A stretch of DNA of 64,000 bases from Xenopus tropicalis (GCF_000004195.4 NC_030683.2:5561815-5625814); one strand, 5' to 3'. Numbered from the stretch's first letter, positions 1 through 13,204 are shown. Made by a program: numbers and translations. Notes: generated by a model from the letters alone, not told the origin.

Positions 1-610
1 TGGGCTGGCAGATAAAGCCACCCCCCCATAACAAATGTTATACCCTTTACTTAAACGCAGGAATAATGGAGAATTGCCCATGAACGGGGCTCTTTCTGAT
101 TATTTGTTGAAAGAGGCCAAAGTGGTGGAAGGGTAGGCTGATAAATTAAAGGGGCAGGATTATATGAGGTAATTCACCGCAACCATCGCCATTTGGTTCA
201 CATTCTCATCTGGGCCTCATTTGCTTCTTTCCTTTAAATTGCTCGATAGGGCTTATTAGAGCAATCGAGCGCTTCCGTTATTTTATTGGGTAACCAATTA
301 AGGCCGATAGGCAAAACGCGGGTGGGTGTGAGATTGCTGCCGTGCCCCCCGTGCCAGGCAGACAGGGCCCTGTAACTTACCAAGGTGGCGTTAAACACTC
401 TTTCCTATTAAACGCAAAGGCCGCTGGCGTTATAAAACGTATACGAGCTTGGAGCCATCGGCGGAAGGAACTAAAACTATTTCATTTAAGGGCAAATAAA
501 ATATTGCAAGGGGTGAACTGCTGGTGCTTTTCCATCAATTGCCCCCTGACTCCAGTACCTCTTGGCCGAGGCACTCTCTGGGCCCCCCGATGGCACCCTT
601 GATCTAAAGT
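1..610. other. Repeat-free block at left edge
   Basis: No tandem repeat, transposon end or recognisable exon is visible. The sequence has the mixed AT/GC texture of single-copy noncoding DNA. An 86-codon open frame at 342-602 lacks any family resemblance I can name and is probably chance. It could be conserved noncoding DNA, but that needs a cross-species alignment. Confidence 0.4.
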
Positions 611-619
611 GTCGCTCCA

Positions 620-3600
620 TTGTGTCCTACTGTCTTCTCTCTTGCCCTAGCCTGTATCCATCTTGTCGTTATCGCTGAGTCATACCATCTGTCGTACTGT
701 GTCACTCGCATCTTGAGAGTACTGTCTCTCATCCTTGCCCTACTCTCTGTCCCTCCACTCTTGTCGTTACTGTCTCCATCTTGCCCCTTACCTGTCTGCC
801 GTCTTGTCCTACTGTCTCCATCTCTGCGCTAACTGCTGCGCATCTGCCCTACTGTCTCGTCTTGCCCTACTGTCTCTCCGTCTTCGGTCCTAGCTGTCCC
901 TCCCGTTTCATTGGGCGCGATAACTGTTCTCCGTCTTGCCCTAGGACTAGATTTCTGTCTCTCATGCTGTGCGTCTATTGGGCTGAGTCACTACATCTTG
1001 CCCTAATTCTGTCTCCGAGTCTCTAGCCTATATCTGTCTCCGTCATTGCCTACTGTCTTCGTCTTGCCCTACTCGTCTCCGTCTGCTCTTACTGTCTCCG
1101 TCATTGCCCTCTACGGAGCTAGTCACCTCCCAGACTTGCACACTATCTGTTCGCATCCTTGCCCTAATCGTTCTCCATCGTTGCCCTATTTGGGCTGTCT
1201 CCATCTTGCGCCTATTGTCTCCATGTTGCACCCTAAATGTCTCCGTCGTTAGCCCTAACAGGTACTCGTCTTGGCCCTACTGATCTCTCTCTGTCTTGCC
1301 CAAGCTGATCCCCTCCGTCTTGCTCTACTGTCTCCGTCTTGCCTACTGTCTCCGTCTTGCCGCTACTTGTCTTCCGTCTTGCCCTACTGTTCCGTCTTGC
1401 CCTACTGTCTCCGTCTTGCCTACTGTCTCCGTCTTGCCCCACTGTCTCCATCTTGCCCTAGCGTTCCATCTTTTGCCCTACTGTCTCCGTCTTGCCCTAC
1501 TGGTCTCCGTCTGCCTACGTCTCCGTCTTGCCCTACTGTCACGCATCTTGCCCTATTCTGTCTACATCTTGCCCTCACTGTCTCCATCTTGTCCTACTGT
1601 CTCCATCTTTGCCCTACTGTCTCTATACTTTTCCTTACTGTCTCCATCATTGCCCTACATGTCTCCATCTTTGTCCTACACGTCTCCATCTTGAGCCCTG
1701 ACTTGTCTCCATCCTTGGTCCTACTGTCTCCCATCTTGCCCTACTGTCTCCATCTTGCCCTACTGTCTCTATCTTTCCTACTGCTCTCCATCTTTCCTAA
1801 CTGTCTCTCAATGCTTGCCTACCAGGTCTCATCTTGACCCTATACTGTCTCCCTCTTGGCCCTAACTCGCTCTCATTATCTTTTCCTACTGTACTCCATC
1901 TTGCCCTATATTTCTGTTCTCTATTTTTTTCCTAATGTGCATCCATCTTTCCCTACTGTCTCCATCTTCGCCCTAACTACTGTCTCTATCTTTCCCTACT
2001 GTCTCCTATCTTTCCCTACTGTATCTCTATTCTTAGCCCTAACTGTCTCCATCTTGCCCTACTGTCTGCTATGCTTGCCGCTAACTGTCTCCCAATCTGT
2101 ATCCTACTGTCTCCATGCTTGCCCTACTGTCTCTATCTTTTATCCTACTGGTCATCTCATACTTGCCCACTACTGTCTCATCCTTAGTATCTAACTTATG
2201 TCTCCATTGAGCCTCTATGTCTCCATCTTTCCCTAATACTGATCTCCATCTTGCACCTATGTATTAATCTGTCCCAATCTTGTCCTACTGTTCCCGCGAC
2301 AAGCCCTACTGTCTCAATGTCTTGTCTAATACTGTTCTATCTTGCCTAACTAAATATTGTCTCCATCTTTGTCCAGCTAAACGCTCTAATCTTTTCTACT
2401 GTCTCCATCTTTTCCACTATACTGTCTCCATCTTGCCCCTACTGTCTCCATCTTGCCTACTGTCTCCATCTGCCCCTTAACGTCTCTAAATCTTTTCCTA
2501 CTGTCTCCATCTTGCCACTTAACTGGTCTCTAATCTTTTCACCCTACTGTCTCCATCTTTACCTACTGTCTACATCTTGCCTAATAGACGTGTCTCTATC
2601 TTTCCCTACTGTCTCTTCTTTCCCTACTGGTCTCTATCTTTCCCATACTGTCTCATCCTTGCCCATCTACCTGTCTCCATCTTTGCCCTACTCTGTCTCC
2701 ATCTTGTCCTAAAAATCTGTCTCCATCTTGCCTAAACTTGTCTCTCTCTTTTTCCTACATGTTCTCCATGCTTTGCCCTACTGTCTCCATCTGTCCTTAC
2801 CCTGTCTCATCTTGCCTCTACCTGATCTCGCATCTTGTCCTACTGTCTCCATCTTGCCCTACTGTCCTCCACTTGCCCTAACTGTCTTCTATCTTTTCCT
2901 ACTGTCTCCAAATCTTTTCCTACTGTCTCCATCTTGCCCTACTCGAGCTCCATCTTGTCCTCTAGGAGGGCTGTCTCCATCTGTGCCCTACTGTTTCTCT
3001 ATCTTTTCGCTACTGTCTCCATCTTGCCCTACTGTCCTCTAATCTTAATTACCTACTGTCTCCATCTTTCCCTACTGTTCTCCATCTTGCCCTACTGTCT
3101 CTATCTTTCCCTACTGTCTCTATCTTTCCCTAACTGTCTCTATCTGCCCTACTGTCTCCACTTGCCCTACTGTCTCTATCTTGCCCTAAACTGAGTCTCA
3201 ATCTTGGTCCCTACTGTCTCCATCTTGCCCTAACTGGTTCTCTATCTTTTCCTACTGTCTCCATCTTGCCTCTTAACTAGCTGTCTCATCTTGTCCTACT
3301 GTCTCCAATCTTGCCGCTACTGTCTCCATCTTGCCCTCCTGTCTCCATCTTGGCCCTACTGTCTCCCATCTTGTCATACTGTCCCGCCCATCTTGCCGCT
3401 CTGTCCTCCATCTTGTCCTACTGTCTCTATCTTGCCCTAGCTGTCTCCATCTTGCCTACTGTCTGCTATCTTTCCTACCTGCTGTCTCCATCTTTTCCTA
3501 CTGTCTCCATCTTGCCCTACTGTCTCCATCTTGCCCTACTGTCTCATCTTGCCCTACTGTCGTCTAATCTTTTTCCTACTGTCTCCATCTTGCCCCTACT

Positions 3601-4055
3601 TGTCTCTTCTTTTCCTACTGTCTCGCATCTTTCCCTTACTGTCTCCTCTTGCCTACTGTCTCTATCTTCGCCTACTGTGCTCTATCTTTCCCTACTGTCT
3701 GCTACTCCCTAACCACCACTAAACTGGCTCCTTTCCCCCCCCCCGCAGATAATTTCCTCCCCACCACCCACCCGATTTCTTGCCTCACTATCTGTCTCCA
3801 TCTTGCCGGTGCTAAGCTGAGTCCATCTATCTTTCCTAGCTAGAGATCTCCAATCATAGCTCTATACTTGTCTGCCTATTCTTGGACCTCAGATCTGTCT
3901 CTTCTTTCCTACTTGTCTCTATCTTTCCCTACCTGTCTCTATCTTTCCTACTGTCTCTATCTTTTCCCCTACTGCTCTCATGCCTAATCTTGCCTATCTG
4001 TCTGCCACATCTTTGTCCCTAGGCTGTTGCCATCTTGCTCCTACTGTCGCCTAAA
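620..4055. repeat. Noisy ~20-bp minisatellite (TGTCTCCATCTTGCCCTAC)
   Basis: A unit close to CTGTCTCCATCTTGCCCTAC recurs roughly 170 times. Units left of about 1550 mostly read CCGTCTTGCC; later ones read CCATCTTGCC or CTATCTTTCC, so variants are locally clustered. Single-base insertions and deletions are scattered through almost every unit, far more than in any array to the right. This looks like uncorrected long-read sequence laid over a real array. The serine/leucine/proline-rich open frames here are translations of the repeat, not genes. Confidence 0.9.
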
Positions 4056-5330
4056 AAGACAGAGGGACCCAGCGCCATTAGTATTTGCCCACGGGTTGCG
4101 ACCTGGAACTCATGTGTGTGTGTGCAGGGCCCACTGATAGTGGTTAAGTGACACAAAACTTGATTCGTTGAGGACGCGGAGAACAACCAGGGGGGACCAG
4201 CCGGCTAGGAAATCAGGTTTAATAAGGGAACAAGGGCGCACCCTGGGTTTTTTAAAGGACAAGATAAGACGCTAACCTGGCATTCTCTCGACTGCCATCG
4301 GATATTTTAAAGAGGTTCAATACATAGAAAATTCTTGAGGGCACCATCCGTATGTACGCATTATGGTGCCACGGTTCAAAAACACAAATCACGACGGCGC
4401 ACGGGGCTATAATTATTATAATAGATAAATTTGACGGAGCCGATCTATATTAGTAAATTTAATTATTCGTATTTATTTTGTTGATTTAATAGGTAAAGCC
4501 TGGCTGAAATAAGTTTCACCATTGTGGGCAGACTAATAAGGGCTGTGATTGGCTATTGGGTAGCCCAGTGGGGAGGGCAGCCTTAGGGAGGTTCAGGTTG
4601 GCAGGAACACACACTGTTCACACATTCTAACACAAACCTAGAGCGTGGTGCTGAGATGGTACTTAGGTTATTGCGCATAGATTGCAAATTATTAGTTACC
4701 ACAGACTCGTGCGAAGATTTAAGACGACTCGGGTAGAGCATAACACTGCTTTAGGGAGGACCACTGTGAGAGTGGGAAGTCCAATGCCTAACGGGCTTGA
4801 GTCGAGCTTGAACCAATAAATTGGTGCCGATCCCTTTAAGTAACATAATATTCAGAGCCAGGGTATGTGTAGAAATTAAACGCAACCCTAGCTTTTTGCG
4901 ACTCTAATATGCTAGAGCGCATAGTATATCGAAATAATGGGGCCCACCATATCACCTACTGGTCAAGAACTTTAACCTGGTTATCCTCACCTTCTAACCG
5001 AACTGTGGACCACAGAGAGGCCGACTGCCATAGGTTACACCCTACGTTGGTACTCTTTGTTTTTTAAAGGGGACTCCTACCAAAAATTTTTTTTTTTTGG
5101 CATAATGAAGACAAATACCTATATTTATTATAGCCAGACAAGAGTGCTGCCAAAGCCAAGCCCAGGCACCTAGCACTGCTGGTTCCGCCACGCTGTTCCT
5201 TTATCATAGTACCAAAATCTTAGCACGTCCGAACTATAAATATTCATTCCCTCTCTACATCTCACTTGCGATTCTGAGGTATAATCACTGTATTGTGTTA
5301 ACTGATTCAGCGCGGATGTCTTGCTACCCA
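4056..5330. other. Noisy non-tandem spacer
   Basis: No gene or clear repeat is visible. Two spots (about 4250 and 5065, both TTTTTTAAAGG followed by GAC or GGAC) resemble the TTAA-type ends of frog MITEs in corrupted form. Because both flanking arrays carry a high error rate, this stretch probably does too, and nothing finer can be supported. Confidence 0.4.
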
Positions 5331-8300
5331 AGTTTTACCCATCTCCCTGCACTGCTGTCTTCTAGATAGCGCATCCTGATAACAAGTCTCCCACATTTTA
5401 TCGCATTGGTTACACTAGCTATGCACACGATATTTCCTGTCGACTCTGAGCGTTGGAGTACATAAGTGGTCATTTTAAAGCAAAATGGCAATTTGTCAAT
5501 ATATTAGTGCGATAACTGAGAGATCTCAGCAATAAGCCGCTTGCTGTCCCTCTTACCGCTGACTTAGGCACCACAAATATACACTGACTGGTTGAGAGAT
5601 CACTGCACTGATAACAAGCTGGGACACGCAAGGAATCACATTTCCAGTGCGTAACATCATCCCTGCATTCCTAGCCACAGCTTTTTATTTATATGTTACG
5701 TAGAGTAAAGATGTTCACTGAGATACACTCTCGGTCCCTTTCTCACATATGTTTCCTCTCTGAAAAGCTGGTTTTACTAGCTGCGCATACGCAAATCAGT
5801 CATACCTATTCCAGCTCTCCAATTATTCATTCCTTTAATTTCATTTTGCGTCACACTTCAGTCTCATGCTTAGGGGAGTTTCAATGATGTTCCTGTTTAT
5901 TGTTGTATGTCATAATGATCACTAGAGTGTCTGTCACCCTTTTCCTACTCCAGGTCAAGCTTAGCTGGTTCTGTGACCTCCCTTCTGCGTGATATCATTG
6001 GACCTTCTACCCCGCAATACCATCCATGATTTGTCTTACATGCGGAACCTCACTTTTCTCAATCGCAGCGCGCTTCCTAGGAGGCTATATCTAGTTGTTA
6101 CAGTCCACCGGTAAAGCTGTCTGTACGCTTGTCCCTGCTTCAATGCAATCTGGCTGGTTCGTGACTCCTGATTATCAATCTATCCTCCATAATATCATTA
6201 TTTCTCACTAACTTAATTCTAACATACTTGTGACCTACATTCTACTCACCACTGGATTATTATAGTGTATATCGAATGTCTAGGTCCAACATCTGTCAAA
6301 GCTCTATTCAGTGAAATGTTAAGATGAATGTGTCCTGTCGCGCGTTTCCCTTCCCTGCCACCTGCTGGTTCTGACCTGCCTGATAACAACGTCCCCGCCA
6401 GACCCAATTCATGTGGGTTTCTCATTCTCTGACTGAGCTATTTTAAGTGTTAGTGTAAATGTTGGTAAAACGGACACACGTCCTGCGAGAGTGTCTGTTC
6501 CGCTTTCATGTCAGCGCGCAGCATCTGTTGTACATCTATTTTCCTCAGATTCAAGATCTCTTTGAGTCACTAATGACGTCCCCGCCAGTCACATTAAGTG
6601 ATCTCATTTACCATTCTCACATAGGTGCTCCACTTGGGTCTATAAAGGTCTAGTAAGTCCGATGTTCACACTCTGTCACTGTGGCAAGAGACAGAAGTAA
6701 GTGTACTGTCCCTCTTCTCCACTTCCTTGCAGCTGACGTGGAGAGGTTCTGACCGCGCTGAATGTATGACGAGGACCCTATTCCAATTCATCGACTTCCT
6801 GCGCCACTTCTCATGGTACAGAGTAGAGCCTGATCCAATCTCATTCTCACTCTGGGGTTTTGATTACGCACTGTGATAATCCTGTTCAATTCTTTGTTTG
6901 GCTGTCCACTGTGTATAACCCTTATCCCAGGTGACTTGGGATGGTCTCGTGATACATGCAGCTCGATGACAAGCTTATCGCTCCAATGACCGCACATTCT
7001 TCATTCGCTGCATGCTCGCTATAGAGGATTTAAGTAGTATAGATGATCGTGAGTGAAACTGTCTTGTTCGCACCCTTAGTCGCCTTCTACCCGCGTTGCG
7101 TCAGCTGCAACCGGCTGCAGCTTGAGGATAGTCGTGTACTGCCTGATAGCGACACACTGGGCGAACCCATGCTCAACATTCATGCCACTATTTAATCTCA
7201 CTGGGTTTATAGTTATGTGGTAATCCTAGACATCGTTAAGTGTCTGTACGCTTTCCCTTCCCCTTACGCTGCACTGTGACTGGATTCACATGACTCGGCT
7301 TGGACTTACTCTCAACGCCTCACCAGTCCACGCATATTAGCCCACGATTTCTATTTCAGCTCATCCGGTGTCTACATCGGGGTTTTCTATGATAGTTTAT
7401 GTATTTGGGGAGGGTCATCAGATCAGTCACTGGTAGCCACACCAACAAGAACACCTAAAGGTACCAAAGGTGGTCTGTATCTCCCTATTGTCAACCTTAT
7501 CATCGCTACGGGGAGTATCGGGACTGTCTACTATGCGTCCTGTATAGCGAACACACCTCAAACCCATGTGAATTAATGGGGACTTTCTACATATGCCAAA
7601 CGATTGTCTACCCTACAAGATAATGGAGCGTTTGATTTAGAGAGATTTAGATTGCGCTGTAATCTCGTCACTTGGCGCAGAGAGCTCTATGGCGGACCTT
7701 TCGCTTTACCTAGGAGATGCTGCGTGGTCCTGATCTCTGACATAACAAACTCGCAACTAATAAATCGCGATTATTCTCCATCTCTCCTATGATTGTCCTC
7801 TATTCTTCTCCAGCGGTGTGAGAGAGTTTATATTAGAATGTAGTGCGTGATACCCTGCTATCCACTACCAATCAGGAGAGATGCTGATACCTAGAGCAGT
7901 CAGTTTGCCGCCCTATCCCCTGCACTGCTGGTTCTGACTACTGATACACTCCCGGCAATATCGCATTCATCCCTCATTCTCTTCCTGGTTTATAGTTATG
8001 TGTAACTGTCACTAGGCCCTGGAGTAGAGTCGACTCTGTCCCGTTGGTCGGACCTTCCTTCTGCCTCACTGGGCTCGGTACTCTGACCTCTCGTGATTAC
8101 AAAGATCCAGCTCGCCTAGGAGGAGACCTGGAGAATGGCATAGGTTGTTCATTTTCGACGTGGACCTTGCGCATGCGATTTCATCTCGTGGCTTTCACTC
8201 CAAGTCTTTGTTAGTCTAACATGTCCACGTGTGTCTGCTCCCTTTCCTTTCCACTGCACACTTGCCATGAAGGTTCTTGATCACTCAGCACCTGCGATCA

Positions 8301-9000
8301 CAGCACCTCAGCACCGCACTACAGCGGTTAGCATTCATTGCCTCATCTCCTATCGCACCCATGGCGCTTTTCCAGCAATTAGCTGTGATCAACTGTACTG
8401 CCGGGCTGAGCTCATGTGCGCGTAGCCCTGTCACCATCACTCCATGCAAGCGGGTGACAGGGTGTTTCTGTACACTCCGACTAGGCGAACCTCCGCCACT
8501 TAGCGGGCTTGTACTTACACCCTCAATTTCTCCACTGGCTTATATCACGTTTAGGTCGCTGTAACTGGGTTCGACTTTGTATCCTGGAAAGAAAGTGCTG
8601 TGAATCCCAAACTCTTTGTGCCTCTTGGTACCTCTCCTCTGTCGACTAGCTGCGTTGCTCGCGACTCGCCTGTCATAACACTCAGCCGGTCCATAATACC
8701 CTCACAATTCACATGCGTTGTTCTCCGTTCATCTATCTCTCACATGAGCGAGCGAGAGAGATGTACTAGTTTGTGGGTGAGTACAACTGTCAATCAGTTG
8801 GTCGTGTCTGATCACACGCCCGTCATCCGTAATCGCCTTTGGCGATCTCGAAAGTTTCACTTGACTTCCTTCTGAGAGAGTGCTAACTGTCACACACACA
8901 CTCTCATATTAAGGTTGCACTTCACATACTTCATTAAACACACTCTATTCTCAACTGATGTTTATCTAGTTTAAAATTGATATATATTTTATCTATTGTG
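5331..9000 (-). repeat. Degraded reverse copy of the 112-bp satellite
   Basis: Pieces of the reverse complement of the clean 112-bp satellite at 53371-54160 recur in order. Near 7916-8010 one reads CTGCACTGCTGGTTCTGAC, then GGTTTATAGTTATGTGTAAC and CTGTCAC with near-correct spacing. Similar pieces occur near 5345, 6120-6200, 6350-6450, 7195-7290 and 8040-8090. Between them the match decays through many indels and substitutions, as in raw long-read sequence. Either a heavily errored assembly patch or a genuinely old array would give this; the equally noisy neighbour at 620-4055 favours the first. Confidence 0.65.
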
Positions 9001-10140
9001 ACCAGGCTGAAGTGCTACATGAGTTACCTAGTTCTACCTTTGAATTCCCTTGCTGTCTCTCTGGCCCTGGATTGGCCAAACATGCACCAGTAGTCCGTCC
9101 TCTCCACTCCCGCCCTCCCACCTACAGAGCTCGCCATATAGCCTGTGCTACATTATTGCTTGTCTAAGTCAAGAAGTTCATCAGATCAGAGAGAGAAGAG
9201 ATCAAATTGAGCTGGCCCCTGGGTGCTTACTATACTTATAATTTAAAATTCATGTTTACATATCATTGGGAATGATGGTGTACCAACTTCTATGTCACGT
9301 GCTTATAGAAGATTTAAACGAGTCTTGGGTCCGGTTTCTATGTACCATAGACAAAAAAAGAAATATAATAGAATCACACATCTGTTTTCGCGCGCTGGAG
9401 TAAATTTACTCACCTTTCAAAGTGGGTGATACCTCTTTCGGCTTATTTGAGATCTGGTCGAGTTTTATTGTGTAACGCCTCTAATCGCATCCACTTAGGT
9501 GTGGTGAGCGCGGCGCGGATCTTGCGCTCTACATTCGAACAATCAATGGGGATAAAGTCCAGTGGAGAGAACGAGATTTACACAAGAATATAGATAAACT
9601 GCGGAGTGACGTAGAATGTGTATAAATTGCAAGATCTCATTATAATTTGTAAAGCAAATTGCCCTGGATCAGCCCCGCGCCGCAGACTTCCCCCCGTGCC
9701 TGTGCCGCAGCCCCACTCGCGCCCCACTCGCGCCCAACTGGCTCGGAACGTCCAACCAATCCCGTTCTGGGAAGGGAGCGACCCGCTAAATACTAAATCC
9801 CCCTGTCCCACAGATACAGTTTTACATCATGATTTGGCCTCATTTGCTTGCAATTTCAGCTTGATTGGATCAAACCGACTGCCGCTCACGGCCGACTGCC
9901 GCTCGTTTGTTTGGTCTATAAAGGGATGGGGCCCTTTAAGGATTCCCGGAGTCCCCGGCATAGCCGAAATCACTCCATTTAACCCTTGTTTAATCCAGTC
10001 TGCAGAGTGACTCCTCATATAGGTTTGGCAGTGAAGGGGTTAAGCACTTCAGGGCACTCAAACCTCTACCCCCCCCCCGGGCAAGACCCCATTATATGTA
10101 CGGGGCATAAGGACAGGAGAAACCGCAATGATATTATATA
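9001..10140. other. Repeat-free block, quality improves near 9600
   Basis: From about 9640 the sequence becomes clean and GC-richer, with CACTCGCGCCC runs near 9715. No splice-flanked exon is recognisable. A 130-codon open frame at 9618-10010 has no visible motif and an unremarkable composition. The stretch 9830-9920, with CATTTGCTTGCAATTTCAGC, has the texture of conserved noncoding DNA, but this is only an impression. Confidence 0.35.
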
Positions 10141-10141
10141 G

Positions 10142-10465
10142 GGCTAATTCTCAGCAACCTTTCAGTTGGTCTTCTTTTTTTCTTCTTCATTGTTTTTGAA
10201 TTATTTCCCTCCTTCTTCTGACTCTTTGCAGCTTTCAAATGGGGGTCACTGACCCCGGCAGCCAATGTGAGGCTCAAGAGGTCTCTCTTATTCACATACC
10301 AGGCTCTCACTTCCCAGTTGCTAAGGTCATTTGGTCCCTAGAAACCACATAGCTGCTGAAATTCCAAAACAAAAAGTCAAATAATTTTAAAAAGACAAAT
10401 AATAAAAAATAAAGACCAATTGCAAATTGTCTCAGAATATGACTCTCTACGTCGTACTGAAAGTG
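10142..10465 (+). mobile_element. MITE fragment (GTCACTGACCCCGGCAGCC family)
   Basis: It shares long exact stretches with the elements at 51695-52075 and 52479-52915: CTTTGCAGCTTTCAAATGGG, GTCACTGACCCCGGCAGCC, and the tail GACCAATTGCAAATTGTCTC. No coding capacity is present, so it is a nonautonomous element. The family is common in frog genomes by my recollection, but I cannot give its Repbase name with confidence. Confidence 0.8.
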
Positions 10466-10810
10466 TCTTTATTAAGATGTTCTACCCCAGGCAGGGGGCC
10501 ACTGGCCGAGGTTTTGCCCCCGGTCTCCTTATTGCCCCCTAGTGGCCGCACTGCATCGCCGCACAGACCTCGGCTACAGAGAGCGGCAGAGAGAGGAGTG
10601 AGGGGAGATGAAACTGATAAATACGGGAAAGGAAATGAGAGGGCAAATATTCAGCAGTCGGATTATGGGATTAGGCTGGGAGGAATGTGCTTCTGCCTCC
10701 AGAGGAAATACCCCCATCTGTATATATATATATCTGTGTGTCTGCTGGGGTCTGTACTGCTACATATATGAAATTAAAGCAAATTCATATAAATCTATAC
10801 ATTATATATA
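10466..10810. other. Unique block with CTCF-like site
   Basis: A repeat-free stretch of about 200 bp holds a CTCF-like motif at 10533-10547 and then passes into a short TA-rich run (10722-10800) ahead of the 104-bp array. No exon is visible. Confidence 0.4.
10533..10547 (-). promoter_or_regulatory. CTCF-like motif
   Basis: Read on the minus strand the site gives CCACTAGGGGGCA, matching the CTCF core consensus CCASYAGRKGGCRS at 13 of 14 positions. It points away from emx2. Occupancy cannot be judged from sequence. Confidence 0.5.
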
Positions 10811-12160
10811 TAACCTCATACTGTACTGTCTAAGGGAAACACTATGGCACCCCCTACCCATATGTATAAATACAAATATACAGAGAGGGAATGTTCTGGG
10901 CACACAATAAGCTGTACCCCCATACTGTACTGTCTAAGGGAAACACTATGGCACCTCCTACCCATATGTATAAATACAAATATACAGAGAAGGAATGTTC
11001 TGGGCACACAATAAGCTGTACCCCCATACTGTACTGTCTAAGGGAAACACTATGGCACCCCCTACCCATATGTATAAATACAAATATACAGAGAAGGAAT
11101 GTTCTGGGCACACAATAAGCTGTACCCCCATACTGTACTGTCTAAGGGAAACACTATGGCACCCCTACCCATATGTATAAATACAAATATACAGAGAGGG
11201 AATGTTCTGGGCACACAATAAGCTGTACCCCCATACTGTACTGTCTAAGGGAAACACTAATGGCACCTCCTACCCATATGTATAAATACAAATATACAGA
11301 GAAGGAATGTTCTGGGCACACAATAAGCTGTACCCCCATACTGTACTGTCTAAGGGAGACACTATGGCACCCCCTACCCATATGTATAAATACAAATATA
11401 CAGAGAAGGAATGTTCTGGGCACACAATAAGCTGTACCCCCATACTGTACTGTCTAAGGGAAACACTATGGCACCCCCTACCCATATGTATAAATACAAA
11501 TATACAGAGAAGGAATGTTCTGGGCACACAATAAGCTGTACCCCCATACTGTACTGTCTAAGGGAAACACTATGGCACCTCCTACCCATATGTATAAATA
11601 CAAATATACAGAGAAGGAATGTTCTGGGCACACAATAAGCTGTACCCCCATACTGTACTGTCTAAGGGAAACACTATGGCACCCCCTACCCATATGTATA
11701 AATACAAATATACAGAGAAGGAATGTTCTGGGCACACAATAAGCTGTACCCCCCATACTGTACTGTCTAAGGGAAACACTATGGCACCCCCTACCCATAT
11801 GTATAAATACAAATATACAGAGAGGGAATGTTCTGGGCACACAATAAGCTGTACCCCCATACTGTACTGTCTAAGGGAAACACTATGGCACCCCCTACCC
11901 ATATGTATAAATACAAATATACAGAGAGGGAATGTTCTGGGCACACAATAAGCTGTACCCCCATACTGTACTGTCTAAGGGAAACACTATGGCACCCCCT
12001 ACCCATATGTATAAATACAAATATACAGAGAAGGAATGTTCTGGGCACACAATAAGCTGTACCCCCATACTGTACTGTCTAAGGGAAACACTATGGCACC
12101 CCCTACCCATATGTATAAATACAAATATACAGAGAGGGAATGCTCTGGGCACACAATAAT
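10811..12160. repeat. 104-bp tandem array, ~13 copies
   Basis: CATACTGTACTGTCTAAGGG recurs every 104 bp, starting at 10817, 10921, 11025 and so on, and the units also carry TATGTATAAATACAAATATAC and GAATGTTCTGGGCACAC. Copies differ by only one or two bases each, for example AGAGAGG versus AGAGAAGG, so the array is young or well homogenised. The overlapping 60-120 codon open frames on both strands are repeat translations. Confidence 0.97.
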
Positions 12161-12546
12161 CTATACAGTGCTATAAAGCCTGCAACCTGCTCCTGGAGTT
12201 TCCCCACACCGGGGGCTCCCGTCTCCCCTGATCCCCTCCTGCCGACAGGAGAAAGAAACATCTGTTTGGGGCTTTTTATCTTTCTGTAATTAGAAGCATA
12301 AAGTGTGAAAGGGTTGGGGGCCCGGTGGCTTCTGGCGAGCACGTGCTGCTTTGGGCCTTGGGAAGCTCCGGAGGGGCCGGGAGTTGTTGGATGATATAAA
12401 GGAGCGTATTGTTTGCAGGTGGAAGGCCGGATTCCCTTACTGGCCAACGTTCCCTGCTCAGTGGCCACCGATAAAGCAGGAGGGATGCTGGGAGTTGTAG
12501 TTGCAGCTGAATGCCCATAGGCAGGGCACTACTCTGTGGATTAAAC
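12161..12546. other. Repeat-free block, candidate noncoding element
   Basis: No gene is seen. The segment 12255-12350 (GGCTTTTTATCTTTCTGTAA and an E-box CACGTG at 12341-12346) has the look of conserved noncoding DNA. There is no direct proof without alignment. Confidence 0.3.
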
Positions 12547-12731
12547 CAGTGGTCCCCAACTTTTTGTGCACCCCAGACTGGATTCAAGTAGGGACCGGGG
12601 CCACTTAGCACGGAGCTTTAAGTATTTTGGTCCTTGTCGCCATCCGTAGAAAGCTGTCATGGCTCGTTGGGGACCATAGGTAATTGGGACTGGCTCAGCA
12701 CAGCCCCTGGCCCGGTGGTTGGGGACCCCTG
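12547..12731. mobile_element. hAT-like MITE
   Basis: The left end CAGTGGTCCCCAAC and right end GTTGGGGACCCCTG are near-perfect terminal inverted repeats of the CAGNGGTCCCCAAC type seen in hAT-family nonautonomous elements. It is about 185 bp long with no coding capacity. An 8-bp target duplication is not clear in the flanks, so the insertion is probably old. Confidence 0.7.
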
Positions 12732-13204
12732 AATTAGAGGTGCCAGAATGTGCCATGGACCATATTGAGCTCATCCAATCATTGGATCTGCCCCTGTGGC
12801 AGCAGAACTGACACTCTAAACAGCTCTCACAGTAACAGGGAGAATCCCTAAACAACTTACCCTTAAGTCTCAATTCAGTTGGGTGCTGGGAGTTATAGTT
12901 CAGCAACACTGCGGGGGGCGCTTGCAGCCCACCTTTCCCTCCCAGGGGCGAGCAGCCTCCTCAATGGGGACCTTTTTTCTCTGGGAATGGAAAATCTGCT
13001 CAGAATTTGTCTACAAACGTCACTGGGAGCAGCTGTGCGGCCTATAAGCCATTCAGGGCACGATCCTCCGCCGGGGCCCCTCGCATTCTGTATGGACTCG
13101 CGCCTTCAGCCGGGACCCTCGGCGTTTTGATGTTCAGCCAATGAGGTCAGAGCCCCCGGCGCCTGTGATTGGTCCTGGTGTTTGCGCTGGTTTTAGGGCT
13201 TATT
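12732..13204. other. Unique, GC-rich block with paired CCAAT motifs
   Basis: GC-rich sequence ends in two opposing CCAAT motifs at about 13137 (GCCAATGAGG) and 13169 (GATTGGTCC), which is promoter-like spacing. No TATA box, exon or open frame of interest accompanies them. Confidence 0.35.

Noticed and set aside
9618..10010. 130-codon open frame in unique sequence
   Set aside because: No domain, motif, splice signal or codon bias that I can identify; it also begins inside the low-quality zone.
11478..11944. Open frames of about 120 codons in the 104-bp array
   Set aside because: They end every one to three units and exist on both strands; no gene.
10811..12160. CRISPR array (regular repeats)
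   Set aside because: Units are contiguous with no unique spacers, and the DNA is vertebrate.
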